Of a stretch of 64,000 nucleotides of DNA, positions 55,901-64,000 are shown piece by piece (within the stretch, counting starts at the first letter, position 1; each line of letters begins with the position of its first letter). The translations under genes and the position numbers were made by a program. The notes under the pieces are model-generated. The model saw nothing but the letters and a program-made list of their open reading frames with translations. It had not been told where the DNA came from and ran no database searches. Source of the DNA: Hofstenia miamia. Its lineage: Eukaryota; Xenacoelomorpha; Acoela. The stretch covers positions 423,145 through 487,144 of the forward strand of contig SCFE01000074.1 in assembly GCA_004352715.1 (NCBI GenBank). Direction: 5' to 3'.

Positions 55901-58900
55901 AAAATGTCTTAATAGTTTCAGAAAAATCAGTATTGAATAACATTGGTTCCAGATGAAGACTTACGAAGGTTCTAAACTGGTGCGACACAATAATTAGTTC
56001 TATTTAAGGTGCTTCAATATTCCTAGAATGTGCTGGTTATTTCGATCACATTGCTAACAAATGATTAAGTATTTCACCATCAAATTTAGATTAATCAATT
56101 CTTTTATTTGAGAATTTGCGGTGTGTAACATCTAAATTTGCTTCCACAATTTTTTAACTCACCAAGTAGAATTTGAGGCCATTAAAGTGCTTCCATGGCA
56201 CTGAGAGAGGCGATCAGATCTAGCAACAACAGTGAAGTTGAGAAAAAGAATTATGAATTAAGCAAAGAGTAATCGAGCAAAATTTCAGAAAGACAGATTA
56301 TAGAAGGTGGATAGTCTAAAGGGCTAATAACGGCTGAGAGGTCTATGCAACGAGAAGTATTTCTAAGACTGTGACAGTTGCCAGACAAAATATGGATAGT
56401 TGATAGTGATAGACACTTGGAAGCATTAATAAGAAACAGGAGAGACAGGTCAACAGAATAATTTTGAGATCAGAGCGAGGAACACCAAAATTAAGTAGTT
56501 CACAAAGGACAAGTAGAATATTAGATTCAATCAAGAAATCGGAAGGAGAGAGAACACGAGAAGTTAAGACGTGGATGAGAAAGGTTTTAGCTTTGATGAA
56601 CAACTGATGGCGATGATCCCATTCAGAACTAAAGCGACAATGACAGTCCGATTTTAGTTTGTAGAAAAACGAGGACGATGGTAATTATTTTGAATAACGA
56701 TGTCTGGAACACCCATGTGATTTAATATTTTAAAGATCATGTCATGGTCATTTTGAAGACGGACATCAGGTGTTGAGTGCTGAAGTGCTTCAAGAATACC
56801 ACGAATTCGGATATCACTGCCGAGAGGAATTAAAGTCTCTGTTAACTTAGCTCTATTGCGGTGATTGTTGCTTATAGAAGTGCTTTTCTTCAATATTCAG
56901 TGCCCTATTTCTTTTAAATTTACAAGTAATTTCTGATTTTGCTTCGACATTTCTTGGATTGAGTGCTCAAATTCATTCCGAGTTCTGTTTTGAGAATCAA
57001 GCTCATCTTCAAAGAGTGTGAATGCGCGCTTTTTATCTGCGTCAGTACAAGCTTTGCATAAAGTAATAATCTGATCATTAAGATTAACGAGCATTTCCAA
57101 GTAATTGCTTGAGAAATTTGAACAACTTTTAGTTAAATGAAGTTAACATTACAATAGCACATGTAAAATCATTTTGCCTTCGATATCATGATTACAAGTA
57201 TAACAAATAGCATCATTTTGTGTAATGGAAAACATGTTGCTTGGTTAATTTTATTTGAGAATAAAACTGCAGAACAGAAATTAAATCAAACCTTTCAAGA
57301 TCCCACCATTTCAAAAATTGAGTTCTGTTATGTGTCAAGAAATATTTAATCAGAATATACCAAGGCAACAAATCCAAAATTCACATATGGCGAAAAATAA
57401 CTTTTTGTGCCTATGGCATTCTCTATTTGGAGCATTTCTTACAGCCAAATTGCTGATTTTTTAATAAAAAGAAATTTTTTGTTTATTGTTAAATTTTGAA
57501 TGAATACAAAATTTAAGAATTTGTTCCGCAACTTTTATTACAAAGCAATACAGAAATTTCTCGCTATAATAACTACCGCAGAGTAATTTGAAAATTTACC
57601 CATTCCAATCATACCAGGCCCATTTCCAACACAGATAATCATTGAACGAGCGCGGGAAAAAGCAGTGTTCAAAATTTTCTTGTTAGAAAAAAATCCAAAT
57701 TGCAAAGAGTTCTCATCAAAGTCCTCCTTTTGTCTTTCCTTCTCCCATATGCCGTAGCAACTTTCAAAGGTACGTACCATTGAAATGACAATAGCTCGAT
57801 ATTCTTTACCTAAAGAGAATAACTGTAATTTAAAATTCTGGAAATCCCATTGTGTTTGGCGTCGTAGTTTTTCTTTAACGAAGTTGAACAAATTAAATAT
57901 TAATTTTTAGAACGCATTTTATAAAGTATTGTAAATTGCAAAGCAAAGCAACAGATGTATTAAATTAACATTGTTGCACCTCAGTGGCGTACTTATCAGG
58001 AGTACACTGCTAATGAGAATCGTGAAAGTACGCAAATGGAGTTCAACGAAAACATTTGTTAAAGTTACAAAATGCATTTTGAAAATATGCTTATTAACAA
58101 ATTTAACGTTTCATAAGATGCTTACGCGCAGTAGTTTTGATAGATGTGTAAGCTAATGCAAACAAACATACGCGGTATAGTTGCGTTGGTATACACATAT
58201 AAATGTCAATTATAGTAGCAATATTGCTATTTTTTTAAATATTGCCATAATCAATTGGATGTGAATTTTATTCAAACCAAAACCAAAAGGCAGCATCTGA
58301 AAATCTCACTCAACCCAACGTAACCAACCCTCCACCTAAACGGCTCTACTCTAAAGATTTTATATAAAACAAGATAAACAGCAAACTTATGCTAAAGATT
58401 GATGAGCAAAAATAAATAAAAATTCAAAAATCCATATTAAATAGAAACAAGTTTTAATACTTTTCTGAATAGCTTCTTTTAGTTTAAATTGTGAAATTCA
58501 ACTTATTGAATGTAAAACCAGACCTTTTGAAACATGACATAGCCATGCCTAATGCTAATATTTGCCACAAACACAGTGACCTCAAAAACCGGCGACTAGT
58601 TGCTTCAAGATTAACAGACTAGCATCAGGCAATTTGTGAAGAAAATTCAATTCAAAATGGCGCAAAGTTTCTGAAAGTTTTCCACTGCGAGCGACCATGG
58701 TAATCCTTTTAGATGCAGGCGAACATTTTTCAATAATTGTTTGCACAAAATAGCATTGGGACATGAATTTGACATGCCAGTTGACGCTTGCCAATTGGCA
58801 TGTTTAGTGAGCACTGATAGTCCATCCCTGGCTTAGGCCCGAAACACACAGTGATTGTGTAAAATCCACCAGATATAATTCTCAGCGTTTGTATTAGCAT

Positions 58901-60279
58901 AAAATTTCTTTGCTACACTCTACAGTTAAGTGCAACTATTATTTAAACAAATGTAGTTAAGAATATTAAGAAAGGTTTGCATTCACCATATAAAGGCGGT
59001 TGGGATAGACCACTTTCTTTAGGCACTTAGGAGAAAGCAGCGAATTGTTCGTGCTAAAAAGCAAGATCATAAAGGTTTTCCCACAATATATGCACAAAAA
59101 AACCAAAATTGTGTGATAATTTTGAAAGTTATATTGACTTTAAAAAAGTACATGAAAATGAGAAAACGGAATTGCACACATTTCCGGCTTGCTCAAAATT
59201 TTTGTAGCAACAATTGTTTAATGTCTTCATATTATTTTTAGTAATAAAAGTATTAATACTTCCATTATATTGAATTTAGGTTTTATGATTTGGATTAGTG
59301 ATATTTGATAATTTATTTTTGCAAATTAATTTTAACTACATATACAAGAGGCCTAAGTAACGGAATTTTGTCCGCAATCGCAAATACCCGCCTGAATTTT
59401 CAATTTTCTGTCTACCAACATATTATTATTGAAACTCGTACTTTTTTAGAAGAGCATTAGCCATGAGTTGACAAGGAGTGACTGAGTACGAGAGTCATAA
59501 ATGCTTTATTAAAAATGTATCCTTCTCCTGTATGTGATGTTAATGTAGTCTTGTTGCCGTAAGACTATTGAACTGGGATACGATAGCAGGTTGTGTTGAG
59601 GTTGAATTCTTAAATGAATCGTTGTTTGCATGATCCAACTGTTCTGGAGTTTTTTAGGAGTTTTTTAAGTGGCTGTTTGATGCACTAGTGCGTTGTGTTT
59701 GATCCCCTAGTTTTGACATCTGTGAAGAGGCAAGTGTTAACCACAAAATACATCAATCCTGAAAGAATGGTTCTGAGTTGGAATTCCAGTAAGAGTTGGC
59801 GAATGTCATCAAAGTTAAGATGTGAGATCTTTCTATATGAGTGGAAGGTTAAAGTTTATTTCAATCAAGTTGAGTGATGTGAATTGCTGCTGCAGGCTGA
59901 GCCGAAGGTATAGCTTTTGATGCAATGCTAAAATAGTTACATTTTACCAGCATTAAAGTTTGAATAGCATTAGGCGTGAAGGGCGACAGTCATATCAACG
60001 TGCAATCTGGGAAAATCAGATCTTGTCGAAGATGTTGCTCATAATGGTCTTTAGACTGAGAGCAGGTAGCTGTTTTACTAATGCCACCAGTAATTGACTA
60101 CTTTACACCAATGGCTATGTATCAGAATTCTCTGTAAAATGACAATGTAATGTAATAAATTTTGAAAATGAAACGTGAACAATCAAATACAAAAGTAATA
60201 TACCTTGAACATTTCTGACCAATTGACAGTTGACTCCCGTGAAACCCTTGTCATTCAGCACTCTCCGAATTTTGTTACG
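49818..60279 (-). CDS. HELZ: Second HELZ-like helicase gene, last three exons
   Basis: Exons on the minus strand: 60279-60204 (76 nt), 57809-57600 (210 nt) and 49936-49818 (119 nt, ending TAA). The first two equal exons 10 and 11 of the plus-strand gene in length, and all three match in phase; the protein is 48 to 70 percent identical depending on exon (hand alignment). They encode helicase motifs V and VI and the short C terminus. Upstream exons should lie right of the window; I found no match to exon 9 up to 64000. All splice sites are GT/AG and no stop interrupts the exons, so this looks like a working gene, although only the 3' end can be judged. A decayed copy whose 5' part is lost is the alternative. 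Confidence 0.9.
50718..50809 (+). repeat. 5'-truncated solo LTR of the Copia family
   Basis: Shares GGTTTAAAGAGTGGTTTG and the following 75 bp, ending TTTTCA, with the 3' LTR of the Copia element at 54293-54418. The first about 35 bp of the LTR are missing. No coding sequence can be tied to it. Confidence 0.7.
52140..52568 (+). pseudogene. Copia protease region
   Basis: An open stretch of 142 residues includes CFGILDSAATKTVCGVNW, the aspartic protease site (DSAATKTV; D-S/T-G/A type), then YTFGNSCSQKIKFSAILP and VDVIEGNLPLLITKATL, both typical of Copia proteases. The stretch ends in a frame change before the GAG-pre-integrase part. In a working element the protease would release gag and pol proteins; here no gag precedes it. 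Confidence 0.8.
52575..53650 (+). pseudogene. Copia GAG-pre-integrase and integrase region
   Basis: Includes LHRQFSHPSIERLKSLI with CGICKK (the zinc-binding HxxxxH, CxxC pattern), then WCAVELHDCVALDLTE (first integrase Asp), GGEFANDLSYRFNEP (second Asp replaced or shifted out of view), NGLVERHNAVLKSAM (the integrase Glu in ERHN) and GFSPHQRVFGKNPRIPS. Stop codons and frame changes occur at 52880, about 53190 and 53420. Homologous pieces are unmistakable, but the gene is inactive. Confidence 0.8.
53797..54245 (+). pseudogene. Copia reverse transcriptase start joined to RNase H end
   Basis: The reading includes DVPCNPISTKWILSWKTD and KARVVARRF, the beginning of Copia reverse transcriptase (usual form: KWVFxxKxDGxxKARLVARGF). 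Only about 30 bases later follows MLQRDKLNIQHVRLCDHL, then ADVCTKEMS, which is the end of the RNase H domain. Roughly 500 residues between them, including YVDD, are gone. Confidence 0.75.
56343..57100 (-). pseudogene. Transposon ORF1-like relic with coiled coil
   Basis: Minus-strand pieces: NLNDQIITLCKACTDADK and DELDSQNRTRNEFEHSI (57100-56897, heptad-like coiled coil); LTETLIPLGSDIRIRGIL, then HDMIFKILNHMGVPDIV (56893-56654); and, after a stop, LFIKAKTFLIHVLTSR, FLIESNILLVLCELLNFG (56603-56343). The coiled coil followed by a small basic domain is reminiscent of LINE ORF1 proteins, and the three parts line up with single frame changes between them. I do not recognise the family with certainty, and no reverse transcriptase follows in this window. 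Confidence 0.45.
57600..57809 (-). CDS. HELZ: HELZ-like paralogue, exon equivalent to exon 11
   Basis: Minus strand, acceptor TTCTCTTTAG, donor GTAAAT. It encodes GKEYRAIVISMVRTFESC, then LQFGFFSNKKILNTAFSR and ARSMIICVGNGPGMIGM. Both motif VI arginines are present. Compared with the plus-strand gene, GDARAM at the end has become GNGPGM, a small change next to the arginine-finger loop. About 70 percent identical to its counterpart. Confidence 0.95.
57810..60203 (-). other. Intron of the HELZ-like paralogue
   Basis: 2.4 kb of AT-rich sequence; no gene or clear transposon seen. Confidence 0.7.
60204..60279 (-). CDS. HELZ: HELZ-like paralogue, exon equivalent to exon 10
   Basis: Minus strand, acceptor TTCTTTAG then CGTAACAAA, donor GTATAT. 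It encodes RNKIRRVLNDKGFTGV, then NCQLVRNVQ, plus the first base of Gly. The plus-strand counterpart reads REHIRAQLKRGGLNEV, then DCHTVRNVQ: 12 of 25 residues are identical, with the motif V start VRNVQ kept. It is too short to stand out as an open frame and was found by matching to the other gene. Confidence 0.9.
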
Positions 60280-63200
60280 CTAAAGAATAAGTAAAAATTT
60301 GAATAAATAATCAAAAAATTATTTGGAATTTTTGAAAATAACTCATAAATTTAAAATTAAAACACTACATGCTATCTATTAAGAGTAAAATTCTCAAGCC
60401 TACCAAAATTTATGTGGAATGTCTAAATACGTACTACTGACTGATTATGAAAATTAACAGGAACAAAATTTCAAGTTGTTCAATATGAAAAAACGAAATA
60501 TTCCGAAATTTTGGTGGTTCCAGATAGTAAAAAATTTGGATGGGAAGTATGGCAGGCCTGAACTAGCAAAATGATTATTGCGAAATCGGAGTTTCTAAAT
60601 AGCCTTTTCGGCAGTGGGATTACTAATTTTTGCACAATATATTACTTTATTAACCACATTTGCAACACGGGGATTGATCCCGCCCCTAGAAAAGTTTCTA
60701 AATTCTAGATTTTCGAAAATCCCAATATGTCTGTGCTTTCCTGGCCTTTACGTTTATTGATTGACAAGTATTTTGACCAAATTTGAAGAAATTTCACCCA
60801 CTCGTTTCCTCACTATAAGACTTTTGTCAACAATATTATGAAAATGTTGATTATGGTATGTTGCTATTTTAATGATACTACATCATTCAACTCTACCAAT
60901 TGAAAAAGTGCAAAACCTCAAAACAAACCACCCATTTTGCACTACCATCAACATCATAATGACGTACGAAATTTCATAGACAACTTTTTAGTAGAAAAAT
61001 TGAATAAGCCCCCAAGTGACTTCAACCGATAAAAAAATCATGTGGCAAATACGGTTAATAAATGTATGAAATTTGAATGATTTACATCTCAAAAGAATTC
61101 AGATATCGAATTCCACTTGGGAATTTTCTAAATAAAATTAGCAGTTATCCTGCAATTGGGGCGACAAACTGAAGTAGTAATTACAATTTTTTGATAGCTA
61201 CTGCCACTCAGTAAAAAAGAAAGAGATGAAAAATGATTTTTTAACTCTCCGAAACCTCCTGGGATATTAACTTTGTAATGAAAAATCTATGATGGATAGC
61301 TATCAATATTTTACCGTATTGCTTTTCCGTATCAATAGAAAAACATCGTATGCAATTCAAACGAATTCAACAACAAAAAAACGTGTATATAAACACACAA
61401 ATTACTTCGATACAATGAAAGTGGGATTACTAGGTACTTTATGCAGTTGCAGATTTCCAGTCAGTACAGACATCCGGTTAACACTCGGGTGTGTTGTTAA
61501 CATTTGTAAATTAGGTCGATTTTCTAAGGGTATTAGCTGTTTTTATAAAAATAAAAACGCAGAAAAGGAGTCCTTCGATAAATATACAGGTACATAAATC
61601 AATACAGATATTAGATGTGAAAAGCAAAAAAAAGCAATGAATATTTTATACTCACTTCTGAATAATTCGAAAACAGTTATTTGGAAACCAATCATGCAAA
61701 ATGAAAGATATAAATCAACGGTCAGGAGACTTCTGATTTTATTTGAATGAAAAAAATATTCCATACAGCACTGATGATAATAAAGAAGAAACGACAGCAA
61801 ATAAAATAAAAATTCAACCAAACAAAGTTTTCAAAACAACTTGTAATCAACAACGTCTTAGTGAGTTTTGATGTCACAATCTCTACTTGGCCGTTTAATG
61901 CTTGCAAAAACTGATACATTTAAAAAATGTTAGTCAAACACTCACCGAAGAACACTCAATGTTTAAAGACGACGTATTATGGAACATAAGCATACATAGT
62001 GCAAAACAAGCGAACTATTTTATATCATCCATTAAACATTCTATCTTAAATTTGGTATATTTGTTTTATGCTTTTCTGTTCTATTTATATGCTCATTGAA
62101 TTATGATTATTAAAGTAGAGATTTGGTTCTGTTACCGGGAATTCTTGAAATTCAGTTCAGTCCAGTTTGGCCTAGAAAATTACAAATTGGCCGATGCAGT
62201 AATCGAATAATGGGTTAATGTGTTCCTTAACTAGTGACGTGTAGTAACAAAGAAAAAATTTCATACGATGTTTCTTCAATTTCAGTCCTAATAATTAAGA
62301 GATTACAGTTTAGAAGGCAGAAGACAGAAAGATAATACCATAAGAAGATACGAGCAAGATCGTTAAGAATCTTTTAGACGACGCATAGACAAAAAACTAT
62401 CTTGGAATAATCATGCAAAATCTGCATCAAGAATTGGAAATCTAAAAACAAATCCATCGTTTCTTCTTCAATTCAATACAACACCTAAAATATTACAAAA
62501 CAATAGACAGTGGGAAACGCTTCAAAGATTCCTATTGTTGTAATTCTAGTCCTAATCGAACTTGACCGGGGTCGCGCGAGCGCATTCACTAAGTTTATCA
62601 TAATTCAAATAGATTTTCCTTTTCTTGTTTGACTTTGTTCAAGCTTCTCTACAAGCAGTGCAATTTTTGTTGCAGAAGTAATTATAACGAGCAATGTGAT
62701 ATGATAAATTTAAAATATTTTGAATTCCTCCAATTTTCTAACTGTTACGGGTAAGCAAATGATTATGCAGGTGTATTTTGGCGGATTTACACATTCTATT
62801 TGTTACGATAATCCAGAAGTACTACTTATCCATCAATTAAAAACTTAAAAGTCAAGATGGATATGGGTAGGATAGCCTATTAGAAGACAAGAAATTTGCG
62901 ATAAAACTCCTCAACACTTTAAAATAGGTAAATCAGAAAAAATATTATCGACAATATAATAATGAACAATCCTGTATACCAATTCGATATTAATCCATGA
63001 CAAAAAACCAAAGTGATTTTGACATATAGGAATAGAATATATTTTTCTTTTTAACTTAAATGTGAATATAGATGCAACCAAGTAAGAGCTAATTTTTAAA
63101 GATCCGGTTAAAAACCGGTTAAGTAAAGAAGCAATCCGGTCCGGTTGATCCGCTTAAGGTATATTGGAACGCAGAGCACTGATAAAAATTAATAATTTTG

Positions 63201-64000
63201 TTGTAGGCATAATTTTATTGTGGTGGCATTTTATGAATCCAGCCAATGAAGAATCGCAAAAGATGGCCAAATTAAATCTCTAATTGCACTTTAATGTGTA
63301 CCAGTAATGTGTGTTCTAAATTGGATTGGACTTGAAAGCCAATGAACAACGACTCTTACAATATTTTGTGAAATTGACGTTCAGATTTGATTACTTTAGA
63401 GGATATTGCATACCTTGGAATAATTTAAATGTTGACATAAAACAAGAAAAGAATTATAAGATTTTCAAGAATATTATCATTCATCCATTATTAAAACGGC
63501 AATCATTATTGGGCTTATCAAATCATTTTAAGAATGGAGAAAATGTCTATAACTTGTAGTACGCATGTATTTACATTCTTAGGTTGTCGTGTTTTATTCT
63601 GTGCACAGTTTGCCATAAAATCATTTTGACAATTTCTTAAGCGTTGAATATGAGCAACACGAAATAGAAACTTTCCTTTAGTAAATAAACAGAAAGTTTA
63701 AATGCATCCTTTGGTAATTAAACTGCGTTTTGTGAAGCTTTAGCTGTTCATTTGAAAACTACGACAACAAGACTAAAAAGATTTTATCTCTAAGCCCACA
63801 TGCAATAAACGGTTAAAAATTGGATACGAAAAACCATCTAAACCATCTTCTATGGTAATCATAAAATCATGAAATGTAGAGAAGAAAATCAATGAAAAAT
63901 GATGCTGAGAAAATTGAGAATGACAAGAAAAGGCATAGACAACTACAATTTATTTATTTGGGTTACAAATTACTTGTAAATTTAAGTGACAACCAATTTT
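60280..64000 (-). other. Intron of the HELZ-like paralogue, running off the window
   Basis: No counterpart of exon 9 was found. A short plus-strand reading at about 62370-62520 (RRIDKKLSWNNHAKSAS) resembles the thumb of a LINE reverse transcriptase. Near 63105-63180 a GC-richer stretch (AAAAACCGGTTAAG, CCGGTCCGGTTGATCCG) may be a transposon end. Otherwise nothing recognisable. Confidence 0.6.

Larger units (their letters stand above)
49937..57599 (-). other. Last intron of the HELZ-like paralogue
   Basis: Contains a truncated LTR (50718-50809), the Copia element (51807-54418) and an ORF1-like relic (56343-57100). Bases 54430-56330 and 50820-51800 carry only AT-rich sequence and short degraded TACGGGTT/ACCCG-type strings (about 51200, 55000). 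Confidence 0.7.

Noticed and set aside
60280-64000. Search for a fourth exon of the right-hand helicase
   Set aside because: No match to the WPLEWG or VPYSEQ region of exon 9 was seen on the minus strand; the exon is probably beyond the window.
1-64000. tRNA, rRNA, CRISPR arrays or bacterial operons
   Set aside because: No tRNA arm pattern, rRNA-like block or regularly spaced direct repeats with unique spacers was seen; gene structure is eukaryotic.

Overview
The window looks like intronic and intergenic DNA of an AT-rich invertebrate animal genome. The coding blocks are short, have eukaryotic GT/AG boundaries, and are separated by introns of up to about 10 kb. The recognisable host gene belongs to the metazoan HELZ/MOV10 group of SF1 RNA helicases. 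The repeats (mariner, Tc1, hAT, Harbinger-like, Copia with LTRs, LINEs, (TA)n arrays) are typical of arthropods, cnidarians and similar animals. The phylum cannot be fixed from the sequence. There is no sign of bacterial gene organisation, and I found no tRNA, rRNA or CRISPR array. Layout: from base 77 to 41361 (+ strand) lie twelve exons of one HELZ-like gene whose 5' part is outside the window. The exons join in frame to 747 codons plus a stop and carry all SF1 helicase motifs (P-loop, DEAA, NYRSS, NVQGKEYR, NTAFSRAR). Facing it from the right, on the minus strand, are the last three exons of a diverged paralogue (49818-60279). Exon lengths and intron phases match those of the first gene, so the two genes converge tail to tail about 8.5 kb apart. 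Introns and the intergenic gap are filled with transposons. Intron 5 holds a three-level nest: an intact 1.3-kb mariner inside a frameshifted ZBED/GTF2IRD2-type hAT inside a short outer hAT-like element. Intron 6 holds a deleted hAT with perfect 8-bp target duplications. Intron 7 holds a broken processed pseudogene of ribosomal protein uL11 (RPL12). Intron 11 holds a 2.1-kb Harbinger-like element full of short tandem repeats, a LINE reverse-transcriptase relic and a mariner relic. The gap between the two helicase genes holds a small hAT MITE, a broken Tc1 copy and a LINE interrupted by a foldback element with long inverted repeats. The minus-strand gene's introns hold a Copia LTR element with most of its reverse transcriptase deleted and an ORF1-like relic. 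Seven runs of N interrupt the window. Several sit in (TA)n arrays or between duplicated flanks, so repeat copy number there is unreliable. Functionally only the two helicase genes and the mariner transposase look potentially expressible as proteins; everything else coding is decayed.
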